From Fimbriimonadaceae bacterium (GTDB taxonomy: Bacteria > Armatimonadota > Fimbriimonadia > Fimbriimonadales > Fimbriimonadaceae): 64,000 nt of DNA. The DNA lies in the NCBI GenBank assembly GCA_019694835.1, contig JAIBBE010000066.1, positions 62,001 through 126,000 of the forward strand, read 5' to 3'. The notes under the pieces are model-generated. The model did not search any database and had not been told where the DNA came from. It saw nothing but the letters and a program-made list of their open reading frames with translations. This document shows, piece by piece, positions 7,633 through 18,300 of this stretch (its first letter is position 1; each line of letters begins with the position of its first letter). The position numbers and the translations under genes were made by a program.

Positions 7633-10600
7633 TTCGGCGCTTTCGGTTTGTCGGTTGAGAATACACCCTTGAGGCGGGTCACGGGGTTGGAGTCGGAAGT
7701 GCGGACGGCCTCGAACTGACCATTTCGGGTTCCAAGGAGCGTCTTTCCGTCACGGGTAAAGCAACCGGCGGTGAAATCGGGAATGCGGCAGAGCCGTTGC
7801 TGCGTGGTGGAGTCATAGATGGTCGTATTCCATCCATCTGTCGTTAGCACCCGCTTTCCGTCTGGAGACTCAGTCATTGACCAGCCCAGCTCTCTCGGCA
7901 GTTCGTAGAGCAGCGCATGGGTGTGACCATCAAACACCTGGACAGGGCCATCGGTAAGCACGTAGTATCGGGATCCTTTACCAAGATATCCGGCATTGTA
8001 GAAGTTGGCACCTTCGAAGGTCTTGGTTACCTTTCCCGTGTTCGGGTCAATGACGAGCAGCCGCAATCGACTGGTAACTAGCATGCCTTGGCCGTCTCGC
8101 GAAACCTGGGTGCGGTAAATCGGGTCATCTGGGTAGGCTGACCGGCTCCAAACTGGCTTTGGCTGACCGAACCGATAAGCTTCAACCAACCTTTGGTCGC
8201 GTGATATCGTCACATAGAGATTGCCGGAGTCAGAGGTGTCCACGCTGAACCATCCAACGCGGGATCTCTGAAGAGGCTGGCCCGTTGCTGTTTCCCTGAG
8301 CACGGACTCACGACCCGATGGAGACCGTTCAAACTTCGCAACGATGCGACCGTTTCCGGAAGAAGCGACTCCCATTGCATCGCCCATGATCTTCCTAACC
8401 GGCAAAAGTCCGGGATCGCTCAAGAATTCGACGGAAATAGTGAAGTCCCGCAGAATCCCTTCGTCGTACGATGGTGCAACTCTGTAAGCTATCGGTGAGG
8501 TTTTCTGCTTTGAAGGGGAAAAACCTACGACACGGACTGTACTGCCGACCATGATCACTTCATTAGATATTGGATTAATGTCAAGTGCCGTGGTGTTTTG
8601 GTAAACGGCAAGTTGCTTGCCTTCAGGTATGGAGAGGAATACCACTCTTCCTTTGTCAGTTAGTAACGATAGGACTTTCCCATCACATGAAAAGTAGACC
8701 CCAGCTACCTTTCCATATCTGCCATGATCAAACGACAATAGTGTCCGGCCTCTTGTAACTTCGCGAACGAGGGTTTTGTCAAGCTCCGGAATCACCCAAT
8801 ACTGCCCACTTGGGCTGATCTGGACCAGGTAATTTGAGCTATTATCCGCCGACCAGCGATCCAGGGTTCTGTTCTTTCGGTCGACAACTGCGAATTCACC
8901 CTTGAATATCTCACCTTTTAGAACCCCCGCCATGACAACAATTCTCGAACCGTCCTGCGAAGTAGAAAGCCCGTCAGCTCCGGAGAAGTCGGGAAAGCTC
9001 ACCTTACCACTCCATAGTTTCTTTCCACGATAGAAATCGATCACGCTTGTCGAAGAACTAACTCCACTGGTCAGTTGTTGCAGTACACCGACGCCGCTTC
9101 GTTTCATGTCAGCAATGTAGGCTTGAACGCTGTTGCCAGTTCGCAGGCGAAATCGCACCTTAGCCGTGGTCAAATCTCGTACCTCTAGAAATCCATTGCG
9201 GTCTGCATACGTAATCCAGCCCGAGTTGTAAGGCATCAGCAGTTCATCCTTCTCCACAGGATAGTCCGCCACGATCTGCTTCAGTTTCCGATCCACAAGA
9301 AAGGCCTTTCGCTGTCGACGATCCAGGATCAAAATCTGCCTTCCGTCGGGAGAAAATGTCGCAGAAGGCGTGGGGTCACGGTTCTCGGTGTCCAAAACAT
9401 ACTCCTCATCCGAATCATCGAGCTTCCGGTTCCAGTAGCCCCATTCCCAGCCACGATGAGGACTATCCTTCGTCTCTTCCAGAACCTTCGACATCAGCAG
9501 GCCGTTGCCCTCCTGATCGAACAATTGCATATTGTTCATCCGCGCGACGTACAACTGATAGTCCAATTCCTTCTTCGCTGCTTCTGTCTCGCGCTGGGCC
9601 TGCTGGGCTGCGAACGCGAAATAGCCGACGACACACACCACAGCCGCACTCACCAGAGACGTCCGCAAGACGCCCTTCCAAAAGGACCGGCGTTGGCGGC
9701 GCAGTTCCTGACCAGGCATGTTCTCCCGGACCCAAGCGCGATCGAACACCCTTCGATAGATGAGGTTGCGGACCCTGAGCTTGTTGCCTTCGGCGGCAAC
9801 GATGCCGGAGAGCTTGAGGAGGGCGGCGGTTCGATTGGCCTCATCGTCGGCATAGTGCTTGCCACGCCAAATGCGCTCGTAGGCGGAGAGCAGGTCAGCG
9901 CGGAACTTCTCGGGGTCAGGTTCCAAATCTCCCGCGTGGACGGCCCTATTGGCGACATCGGCGAGGTTGATGTTGGTCTGGCGCGCCATGGGGTCCAGAA
10001 GGTCGCGGTGAACAAGCCGATCGACATCAGCAGCGGTGAGAATCGTCTCATCGCCCGCGACGGCGGAGCAGAGGCTTTGAGTGAGGTACGGCTGACCGTT
10101 CGTCCACTCGTGGACCCGCTTGAGCACGGCCTGAGCCGCCGCTTCCGATCGTGTCGGACTGCAAAGACCCGCGGACAAGGCCATTGCCTCGTCGAGCGAA
10201 AAGTCCTCAAGGGCGATGCGTTTGCCAATGTTGAACGGGGTCGAGGTCGCGATGTTGATGAGGTCGCTGGGGACGGCGACGCCAAGCATGCAAAAGGAGA
10301 GACGCAGGTACCGCGGGTCTTGAACTCGCCGATTGTGGCACTCCCGGATCGCCGCAAAGAACTCGTCGGTACTGAACGATAGCGACCGCGTCGCGTCGAT
10401 CTCGTCAATAAATACCACGAGGGGCGAATCGGGGACTAAGCCAACTTCAACAATTGCTCCAAAGAGCCTCTGAACGGGAGGTAGCGCGCTGTTCTCCTTG
10501 AAGTAAGCGATAAACTCGGCCCGCAGCCCCAAGTCGCGCCCAATTTCGGCCGTCAGCGCCGCGTACCACTGCTCGGGCGTGACGTTGCGCCCGCCGAACT

Positions 10601-10823
10601 TGGTGAGGTCGCAGAACGCCGTCCGAATGCCCTGTTCCTTCAGTTTTCCGATGGTGCGAACGCAAAGCGAGCTCTTCCCCATTTGACGGGAATTGAGGAC
10701 ATAGCAGGTCTCGCCTGACTCCAGGTGTGCAAGCAAGTCACGATCCGCCCCGCGCTCCACGTACGAGGGGGCGTCTGGTGCGAGGGTGCCGCCAGTCACA
10801 TAGAGGAAGGATGATGAAGGCAT
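7629..10823 (-). CDS. AAA_35 STAND ATPase receptor with divergent beta-propeller (paralogue 3)
   Basis: 1064 residues from ATG 10823 (GTG 10826 is an alternative). The opening FLYVTGGTLAPDAPSYVERG is shared with the two upstream paralogues. Residues ~1-340 are the ATPase module: P-loop LNSRQMGKSSL, in which the first Gly is replaced by Asn as in the paralogues, and Walker B LVVFIDEIDATRSL. A transmembrane segment near residue 385 (TSLVSAAVVCVVGYFAFAA) is followed by the linker SPHRGWEWGYW. The C-terminal ~600 residues are beta-propeller-like but lack regular GH...WD repeats; blades are marked only by FSPDGR, FSCDGK and SRDGQ. Its ATG overlaps the stop of the relic ORF (TGATG), and its stop overlaps the cyclase-TIR start. 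It is probably a membrane-anchored sensor; the ligand is unknown. Confidence 0.85.
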   Translation of the reverse strand: MPSSSFLYVTGGTLAPDAPSYVERGADRDLLAHLESGETCYVLNSRQMGKSSLCVRTIGKLKEQGIRTAFCDLTKFGGRNVTPEQWYAALTAEIGRDLGLRAEFIAYFKENSALPPVQRLFGAIVEVGLVPDSPLVVFIDEIDATRSLSFSTDEFFAAIRECHNRRVQDPRYLRLSFCMLGVAVPSDLINIATSTPFNIGKRIALEDFSLDEAMALSAGLCSPTRSEAAAQAVLKRVHEWTNGQPYLTQSLCSAVAGDETILTAADVDRLVHRDLLDPMARQTNINLADVANRAVHAGDLEPDPEKFRADLLSAYERIWRGKHYADDEANRTAALLKLSGIVAAEGNKLRVRNLIYRRVFDRAWVRENMPGQELRRQRRSFWKGVLRTSLVSAAVVCVVGYFAFAAQQAQRETEAAKKELDYQLYVARMNNMQLFDQEGNGLLMSKVLEETKDSPHRGWEWGYWNRKLDDSDEEYVLDTENRDPTPSATFSPDGRQILILDRRQRKAFLVDRKLKQIVADYPVEKDELLMPYNSGWITYADRNGFLEVRDLTTAKVRFRLRTGNSVQAYIADMKRSGVGVLQQLTSGVSSSTSVIDFYRGKKLWSGKVSFPDFSGADGLSTSQDGSRIVVMAGVLKGEIFKGEFAVVDRKNRTLDRWSADNSSNYLVQISPSGQYWVIPELDKTLVREVTRGRTLLSFDHGRYGKVAGVYFSCDGKVLSLLTDKGRVVFLSIPEGKQLAVYQNTTALDINPISNEVIMVGSTVRVVGFSPSKQKTSPIAYRVAPSYDEGILRDFTISVEFLSDPGLLPVRKIMGDAMGVASSGNGRIVAKFERSPSGRESVLRETATGQPLQRSRVGWFSVDTSDSGNLYVTISRDQRLVEAYRFGQPKPVWSRSAYPDDPIYRTQVSRDGQGMLVTSRLRLLVIDPNTGKVTKTFEGANFYNAGYLGKGSRYYVLTDGPVQVFDGHTHALLYELPRELGWSMTESPDGKRVLTTDGWNTTIYDSTTQQRLCRIPDFTAGCFTRDGKTLLGTRNGQFEAVRTSDSNPVTRLKGVFSTDKPKAPK

Positions 10824-10948
10824 CACCTGGCCCCCTTCGACTCATGACGTCTGCATTGACTGATTGGCTTCGCGGTCCCGGCTGCCATCGAGTTTCCGAC
10901 GATGTCGAGAAAGTGCATGTGGGTGATCCGAGTGGAAGGTGTGATCAT
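10823..10948 (-). pseudogene. Relic of a second cyclase-TIR gene (N-terminal 41 codons)
   Basis: A 41-codon frame from ATG 10948 to TGA 10823-10825 begins MITPSTRITHMHFLDIVGNS. The intact cyclase-TIR protein at 5596-7632 begins MTSTTRIAHVLFVDIVGFS, so the two align over the first ~20 residues, including the metal-binding DIVG motif, and at DNA level as well. After about residue 22 the similarity stops. It starts 5 bases after the stop of paralogue 2 and ends by overlapping the start of paralogue 3, the same position that the intact cyclase gene has behind paralogue 3. This is best read as the remnant of a duplicated receptor-cyclase unit whose cyclase gene was deleted. A functional micropeptide is possible but unlikely. 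Confidence 0.65.
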
Positions 10949-10953
10949 ACGCC

Positions 10954-13900
10954 TTATTGAGAGTTCGTGGAACCTTTCGACTTAAAGGCCTTGAGTCTGT
11001 CCTGCATTGCCCTGAGGGCGTCTGCCGAAAACCCACTCCCCATTTGGTCTGCAATTTGCACTGCCCCTTCCTCGACCTTGATCGCCTCGTTGACCCTGCC
11101 ATTGAGGTAGAGCGCAAGAGCAAGAGTATCCAATATGTTTGGATCCTTACCCTTAGTGAGAAGGACCGCTCTCCTTCCTAATCCGATGACGAACGGAAGG
11201 TCTACATGGGCGACCTGGGCTTCGGGGTCGATAAAAGCCCATGCCATCTCATTCAAGTCTGACGCAGAGTCATGAAAGGTTCCATCGGCTAACATAGCCG
11301 CGAATTGGCGTGCCAATTTCGGGTCGAGTCGAAGCAGCGCTCTGAAACGGGCCAAAGAAGTGGCCGGATCGACGCGCGAATCCTCACGCGCGGTCTTCCA
11401 CAGATCGGCGGCAGCTTTGAGCGGTGTTGTCGGCTCTGGCCGCATCCGAATCTTCATGATGGATTGATTACCGCTCCAGCCACCAAGAAATCCGATGTAG
11501 CTCACGAGTTTCGTTGGCTTTGGATCCTTGGCAGCAGTTAGGAGTTTCCCGTCGAAGTAAAGCCAAAGATAGCCCTCGCGGCGCGAGAACTGCATGGTGT
11601 GCCAGCCTTGAGGGATCACCGCCGGTGCCGTGGCCAAGTTTCCTTCGTCAACCGAGCCTGCACTCTTGCCATAACGGAGCGCACCAAGCGCGTTACCGTA
11701 ACCGCCCAGGAACGCGATGTAACCCGAATAGTTAGTTAGTGTAGGATCCTCTGGGCTCCAAGCCCCCATATGCATGTCGTGTGCAGCCTGGAACTCGGCC
11801 CAAAGGTCGAATTCCATGGTCGGGGCCACTGGTACGAACGCGTAGTCTCCATTGCCCGATGTGCTCGTAGACGTCAGGGCACCGCGCGATACTTGCCAAA
11901 CCGTGGGTACCGACAACCATCGGGAATCAAGTGCGCCGCCCCCAAGGTCCCAAGAGGCTCGAGCCATGGACAGAGTAAGCGGTGGGGGCGCGATCGCCTG
12001 GAGCTTTGCCAGGCGTAATCGCTCTTCTTCAGTGGCGCGCGCCTCGGCCAGGCGTTGACCGCGAAGGCGCTCTCTCTCTTGGGCTTCCCATTTGGCAACC
12101 TGCTGGTCAGTGGCCGCGTCGCGCACGATGGCACGATTGTCAAAGCCGCCGGTGGCCAGTTTCCGACCGTCCGGGGAAAACGCGACGGAGCTGAGGCTTC
12201 CCAGGTGCCCTCGGAAGGTGAGCACTTCTCGACCGGTATTGACGTCCCACACTCTTGCCGTCGTATCGTAGGATGCAGTAGCTATTCGATTGTCGTCGGG
12301 TGAGAATGTGACCGAGAAAACGAAATCCGAGTGACCTCGGAGCGTCGTTAGCTCCTTTCCGGTCCGAGCGTCCCACACTTTGACCAGTTTGTCCTGAGAT
12401 GCTGTGGCCAATCGGAGGCCGTCCGGCGAGTACGCAACGGATCGCACAGCTTCAGTGTGGCCCCGGATAGTAAAGAGCTCTTTCCCATTCTCGGCGTCCC
12501 ACACCTTGACCGTACCATCGGCCGCGGCGGTTGCCAGTTTCCGACCGTCTGGTGAGATTGCCACCGACAACAAGGCCCTGGCATGGCCCCTGAAGCTCAG
12601 CAACTGCTTTCCCGTTTGTGCGTCCCACAATTTGGCAGTGCCGTCTTGGGAACAGGTGGCGACACGGCTCCCGTCTCGGGCGAACGTAGCGGAGGTCACC
12701 GCGCCAGCATGCCCTTGAAGCGTCACCAACTCGTTACCATTCAGGATGTCCCACACCCTGGCGGTTCCGTCTTGTGAGGCCGTAGCGAGGCGCCTTCCTT
12801 CTGGGGCGAAGGCCAGCGAGTACACTGGGCCAGTGTGCCCCTTGAGCGTCAGCAACCCCTTACCAGTACGGGGGTCCCACAACCTGGCAGTTCCGTCTTG
12901 AGAGGCCGTACCGAGGTATTTGCCGCTAGAAGAGAAAGCCACGGACATCACAAAGTCTGTGTGTCCTTTCAGTTCGAGGGAATCCCCTAGCGAATCAACG
13001 ACCCATAGGTTGACCGTGTTCTCTCCTGAGGCCGTCACTAGACGTTGACCGTTTGGGGAAAAAGCTGCGTAGTACTGACCTCTAAGTGTAAGGAGATCCT
13101 GGCCAGACCGGGCGTCCCAAAGCTTTAAGCACCCGTCAAGACTACATGTAGCCAAGTTCTTTCCGTCGGGAGAAAATGTGACACAAATCAACCCAACCCG
13201 GTGGCCAAGTAACGTCAATTCTTCACGGCCGCTTTCGCTGTTCCAGATTTTTGCGGTCTTGTCGTATGACGCTGTGGCCAGGCGCTTCCCGTCCGGCGAG
13301 AAAGTCACAGTCCACACTTCGCCCCCGTGTCCTTTGAGCGTAAGTAATTCCTTGCCGGTGTGCGTGTCCCACACCTTCGCCACCTTGTCCTGCGATGCGG
13401 TAGCCAGTCGCTGACCGTCTGGAGAAAAGGCAACTGACCACACTTGGCCCCGGTGCCCTTTGAGAGTAAGCAACTCCTTCCCGGTCCCAGCGTCCCAAAT
13501 CTTTGCGGTACCGTCGTGTGAAGCCGTGGCCAAGCGTCTGCCATCTGGAGCGAACGTAACGGAAACCAAAGCAGCAACATGGCCATTAAGTGTAAACAAC
13601 TTCCTTCCGGTCTGAACGTCCCACACTCTGGCCGTTCCATCCGTTGATGCCGTTGCGATCCGCTTCCCGTCCGGCGAAAACGCCACCGAGTAGATGTCTC
13701 CTGGGTACCCTTTGAGCGTCAGCAACTCTTTCCCAGTCTCAGCGTCCCAGACTTTGGCGGTACCGTCCATCGAGCCGGTCGCCACAAGTCCTCCGTTTGG
13801 GGAGAATGCGAGTGACAGCACGTTCTCTGAGTGTCCATGGATTGTGAGGAGCTGTGATTTCGGGTGGATAGCATGCTCCCAGTAGTACCATTCGAAGCCG

Positions 13901-15234
13901 CGATAGGGGCTGTCGCGAGCCTCATTCACAAGTGCGACGACTCGCGCAAGATTACTGTCTTCCCATTCGCTTTGTGCCAGTCTGATGTTCGCCAAGTACA
14001 GCAGGCGTTCGGCTCGTTCACGGTCTTTCATGGCCGAGACTCTGTCCTTGCGGGACTGAATCGCGTTCGTTACGGCCAAGACACTGAGTACGATTAGAGC
14101 TAAGGCGATTGACCCACCCCAGATGACCGCTTTTAATGCACCACGACGATACGCTTCCCGCTGCCTCCGCTTCTCCGCATCTGGCAGGTGCGTCTCAACC
14201 CAATCTCGATCAAATACGTGCTCGTATATCCGATTCCTAACTTTCAAATTGCCGCTCTCGACCTTCGCGACCCCCGACAGCTTCAGAAGCGCACACAACG
14301 GGTTCGTCTCGTTGTCAGGGACTCTTTTGCCCGCCCGTAGCTTCTTGTAGAGATCAAGCAAAGCGGCAAGGTCGGCTTCGCTCTTGAGCAGCCGATTGCG
14401 CACGAAGGCCAGGTTGTCATCGCTCTCTTTTGCTGAGTGGGTGAGGAAGAGGTCGGAACAAACCCGGTCGACGTCCTTCGAATCACTGTCGCAGACCGCT
14501 TGGCAGAGGCGCTGAGTCAGATACGGATGCCCGCCCGTCCAGTACAGGACCCGCTGCAGAAGAGCAGCGTCCCCGAGCCCGGCCGCAAGCGGAGCCGCCT
14601 CCTCGGCCGTGAAGTCGCGCAGTTCGATGCGCTTCCCGATGTTGAATGGCGAAACACGCGTGTCCTGGATCAGGTCGGCTGGAGTGGCGGTGCCAAGGAG
14701 GCAGAAGCTCAGCCGCTTCAGCCGCTCGTCCGTCGCCCGGCCGACATAGCACTGACGGATCGCCGCGAAGAACTCGTCCGCTGAGAAGGGAAGGGACAAC
14801 GTCACATCGATCTCATCGATGAACACGACCACGGGAGACTCCTGCCTCAATCCTTCTTCGACGAGCGCCCCGAACAGGCGCTGAACCGGAGGCAGATCGG
14901 CGTTTTCCTTCCAATACGTAAGGAACTCGCTTCGTAACTCAAGGTCGCGGCCCATCTCGGAAAGAAGCGCTGCATACCACTGCTCAGCGGTCAGATTCCT
15001 GCCTCCGAACTTGGTCAGGTCGCAGAATACGGTGCGTACGCCCTGCTCCTTCAGTTTTCCGATCGTGCGAACGCACAGCGAGCTCTTTCCCATCTGTCGG
15101 GAGTTGAGGACGTAGCAGGTCTCGCCCGACACGAGGTGGGATAGCAAGTCACGATCCGCCCCACGCTCGACATACGAAGGGGCATCTGGGGCGAGGGTTC
15201 CGCCGATAGTATAGGTAAAAGGATTCGTGGTCAT
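10954..15234 (-). CDS. AAA_35 STAND ATPase - 14 WD40 repeats - LamG-like receptor (paralogue 2)
   Basis: 1426 residues. Residues ~1-340 are the ATPase: TLAPDAPSYVERG, P-loop LNSRQMGKSSL, Walker B VVVFIDEIDVTLSLPFS. A transmembrane helix lies near 375-395 (AVIWGGSIALALIVLSVLAV), then the linker SPYRGFEWYYW. Fourteen WD40 repeats follow (about 465-1070; LLTLKGH...VWSVAFSPDG...KVWD), enough for two seven-bladed propellers. After a charged linker (EAQERERLRGQRLAEARATE) comes a ~180-residue concanavalin/LamG-like beta domain (DYAFVPVAPTMEFDLW, IAFLGGYG, YLWLYFDGKLL), then a TPR-like tail (LDTLALALYLNGRVNEAI). It is the longest member of the array. The repeats are regular and there is no frameshift. 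Predicted role: membrane-anchored recognition protein using ATP-dependent oligomerisation, by analogy to STAND proteins; no ligand can be inferred. Confidence 0.88.
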   Translation of the reverse strand: MTTNPFTYTIGGTLAPDAPSYVERGADRDLLSHLVSGETCYVLNSRQMGKSSLCVRTIGKLKEQGVRTVFCDLTKFGGRNLTAEQWYAALLSEMGRDLELRSEFLTYWKENADLPPVQRLFGALVEEGLRQESPVVVFIDEIDVTLSLPFSADEFFAAIRQCYVGRATDERLKRLSFCLLGTATPADLIQDTRVSPFNIGKRIELRDFTAEEAAPLAAGLGDAALLQRVLYWTGGHPYLTQRLCQAVCDSDSKDVDRVCSDLFLTHSAKESDDNLAFVRNRLLKSEADLAALLDLYKKLRAGKRVPDNETNPLCALLKLSGVAKVESGNLKVRNRIYEHVFDRDWVETHLPDAEKRRQREAYRRGALKAVIWGGSIALALIVLSVLAVTNAIQSRKDRVSAMKDRERAERLLYLANIRLAQSEWEDSNLARVVALVNEARDSPYRGFEWYYWEHAIHPKSQLLTIHGHSENVLSLAFSPNGGLVATGSMDGTAKVWDAETGKELLTLKGYPGDIYSVAFSPDGKRIATASTDGTARVWDVQTGRKLFTLNGHVAALVSVTFAPDGRRLATASHDGTAKIWDAGTGKELLTLKGHRGQVWSVAFSPDGQRLATASQDKVAKVWDTHTGKELLTLKGHGGEVWTVTFSPDGKRLATASYDKTAKIWNSESGREELTLLGHRVGLICVTFSPDGKNLATCSLDGCLKLWDARSGQDLLTLRGQYYAAFSPNGQRLVTASGENTVNLWVVDSLGDSLELKGHTDFVMSVAFSSSGKYLGTASQDGTARLWDPRTGKGLLTLKGHTGPVYSLAFAPEGRRLATASQDGTARVWDILNGNELVTLQGHAGAVTSATFARDGSRVATCSQDGTAKLWDAQTGKQLLSFRGHARALLSVAISPDGRKLATAAADGTVKVWDAENGKELFTIRGHTEAVRSVAYSPDGLRLATASQDKLVKVWDARTGKELTTLRGHSDFVFSVTFSPDDNRIATASYDTTARVWDVNTGREVLTFRGHLGSLSSVAFSPDGRKLATGGFDNRAIVRDAATDQQVAKWEAQERERLRGQRLAEARATEEERLRLAKLQAIAPPPLTLSMARASWDLGGGALDSRWLSVPTVWQVSRGALTSTSTSGNGDYAFVPVAPTMEFDLWAEFQAAHDMHMGAWSPEDPTLTNYSGYIAFLGGYGNALGALRYGKSAGSVDEGNLATAPAVIPQGWHTMQFSRREGYLWLYFDGKLLTAAKDPKPTKLVSYIGFLGGWSGNQSIMKIRMRPEPTTPLKAAADLWKTAREDSRVDPATSLARFRALLRLDPKLARQFAAMLADGTFHDSASDLNEMAWAFIDPEAQVAHVDLPFVIGLGRRAVLLTKGKDPNILDTLALALYLNGRVNEAIKVEEGAVQIADQMGSGFSADALRAMQDRLKAFKSKGSTNSQ

Positions 15235-15313
15235 TTGAAAGTGACTAAAACAGCGATCCGCTCGACTACTGGAGCGTTTGATCCGAGGAGCTGCATCTGA
15301 TTGCAGGAGCCTC

Positions 15314-18300
15314 TTACTTTCGATGAGTAGTCCAAATTATGGCAGTTCCATCATCTGAACCAGTCGCGATACTTTTTCCATCAGGTGAGAATACAACACA
15401 TTTTACCATTTTTGTATGACCCCGCAGAACAGTTATCATTCGTCCAGTAAAGGCGTCAAATATTAGAGCCGTATTTTCTCCACTTGCTGATACAATCCGC
15501 TTTGCGTCAGGGCTGAATGCTGCACTGAGTGAAGCCCCATATAGACTAAGCACTTTTTCGCCTGTCTGCTTATCCCATACGATCCCCGTTCGATCCCAAT
15601 TAGCAGTCACTATTTTTGCATCGTCAGTAGAGTACGACACACTAGTAACTCCTTCTGTTGCCCCTACAAGAGATCTAGCAAGCCTCTTTGTTGCAGCGTC
15701 CCAAACAATAATCGAGCAGTCGTCATAGGCTATTGCTACCTCGTTTCCATCACGAGACATGGCTGCAGCGTTCGCATATGTTCTACCGGATTGAATAGCC
15801 TCCATGCACGCACCTGTCTTTGCATTCCAAACTCGGACAGTTGGGTCGGCAGAGGCGGTTACAATTTTCGAACCATCCATTGAATATGAAACAGAGCTGA
15901 CCATGTCTTTGTGGCCGTACAATGTCATGATTTGATTTCCTGATGGGGTACTCCATATTTTTGCGGTCATATCATAGGATGCAGTTATGAATCGCGATCC
16001 ATCGGGGGAAAAGGCTCCGGCAGTCACTGCACCTTTATGACCTCTCACAACTTGGATAGTCTTACCGGAATAGGCGTCCCAAATCCTTGCCGTGTGGTCA
16101 GTTGAGCAAGTAAGAAGCTTCGAACTGTCCGGGGAGAATGCTACACTAGTGACTCCACCCTGATGGCCTCTCAGGACCAATTGATTACCTTGATTTCGAA
16201 GAGCCCACAGTTTAGCGCTTTGATCTGCCGATCCGGTCACGAAACTCTTGCCGTCAGGCGAGAACGACACGCTTTGAACAGCACCCTCATGCCCCACAAA
16301 AGTATGCAGGTGTTGACCATTTTCTGCGTTCCAATAGGCCACTTTGCCATCCCAAGAGCTTGTGAGTATCTTGGTGCCGTCTGGCGAGAATCTAGCCCGT
16401 GTCAGACCACCCGTGCTTGAATACAATTTCGTAGCGATTCTGCATGTAGGCCAGAAATATACTCTTGCGCTCCCGTCCCAGGAGGCCGTAACTAATCGCT
16501 TTTCATCAGGGGCAAACTCTGCCCATAGGATTCCAGAATCCTCGTAAATTATCTTCACTAGCTTTCCACTGTCTGATTCCCATATCCTGGCTGTTTTATC
16601 CCAGGAAGCGGTTACAATGTGTTCTCCATTCGGCGAATAATTTGCACTATAGATAGAATCCTTGTGACCCCTAAGCCTTACCAGTGTGCGCCCGGTGAAT
16701 AAGTCCCAGACGTAGGCTGTTCCATCAGCGGAAGATGTTGTCAAGTTTCGTCCATCGGGAGAGAAGCAAACTCCTGCAATCCGTCCCTTCTGACCCTTTA
16801 ACTCCCTTATTGATCGCCCCGTTACCACCGACCATATCCGCACCGCATTGTCGTCGGAACCCGTTGCAACGAACTTACCATCAGGCGAAAATTGAGCACA
16901 GTTAAGTCCCTTTGAACCCCCTTTTAGTTCAACCATCAGTTGGCCAGTTTTCGCATTCCAAATACGAGAGGTGCCGTCCTTAGAAGCGGTAATGATAAGA
17001 TTACCGGTAGGGGAGAAGTCTGCAGACATTACATTGTGCTGGTGCCCTCTAAACTCGAGATGATGCTGTTCAAAGTTGGATTTCCAGTATTCCCATTCCC
17101 AACCTCGAAAAGGACTATTGCTAACAACAGGATCATGTAAGGAGCGAACAGCAAGGGCCAATTGACCCGAGTCTACGCTCCCTTGAATAGACTGTACGGA
17201 AGCGATGTAAGCCAATCGATTTGCGATCTCGAGATTCTTGTCAGCCTGATTGCGTGCCCTAAATTCCGCATCTGATATTATCATGGCAAAACCTGCCAAA
17301 AAGGCAAGCAAAATCAATACGGCTCCTGCCACCAAACCCACCCGCCAAGCCCCTTTTCTATATGCCTCCCGTTGCCTTCGCTTCTCCGCATCGGGCATGT
17401 GCGTCTCCACCCAATCTCGGTCGAACACATGTTCATAGATCCGGTTCCTAACCTTGAGATTGCCACCCTCCACCTTTGCCACTCCCGAGAGCTTGAGGAG
17501 GGCGCACAAGGGGTTCGTCTCGTCGTCGGGAACTCTCTTGCCCGCCCGCAGCTTCTTGTATAGATCAAGCAAAGCGGCAAGGTCGGCCTCGCTCTTAAGA
17601 AGACGATTGCGTACGAAGGCCAGGTTGTCATCGCTCTCTCTTGCCGAGTGGGTGAGGAAGAGGTCAGAACAAACCCTGTCCACGTCGTTCGAGCCGCTGT
17701 CGTACACCGCTTGGCACAGGCGCTGAGTCAGATACGGATGACCGCCGGTCCAGTACAAGACCCGCTGGAGAAGAGCAGCGTCGCCCAGGCCGGCGGCAAG
17801 CGGCGCCGCCTCCTCGGCGGTGAAGTCCCGCAGCTCGATCCGCTTGCCGATGTTGAACGGTGAGACCCTTGTGTCCTGGATCAGATCGGCGGGAGTAGCG
17901 GTACCGAGCAGACAAAAACTGAGGCGTTTCAGCCGCTCGTCCGTTGCCCGGGCAACATAGCACTGGCGAATCGCGGCAAAGAACTCATCGGCGGAGAACG
18001 GAAGAGACAGCGTCACATCGATCTCGTCGATGAAGACGACGACGGCGGAATCTTCCCTCAGGCTGACTTCAACGAGTGCCCCAAACAAGCGCTGCACCGG
18101 CGGTAAATCGCCATTGTCCTTCCAATACGCTAAGAACTCGCTTCGTAGCCTAAGGTCGCGGCCCATCTCCGACAGCAGCGCCGCATACCACTGCTCCGCC
18201 GTCAGATTCCTGCCCCCGAATTTTGTCAGGTCGCAAAAGACGGTTCGGACGCCTTGCTCCCTCAGCTTGCCGATCGTACGAACACACAGGCTCGACTTCC

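Noticed and set aside
12100..13860. Periodic DNA repeats of about 126 bases
   Set aside because: The period equals one WD40 blade (about 42 codons) and follows the protein repeats, so it is not a CRISPR array or satellite.
15231..15296. 21-codon frame whose stop overlaps the start of receptor paralogue 2
   Set aside because: It has no ribosome-binding site and no similarity to the cyclase start, unlike the relic at 10823-10948; it is probably chance.
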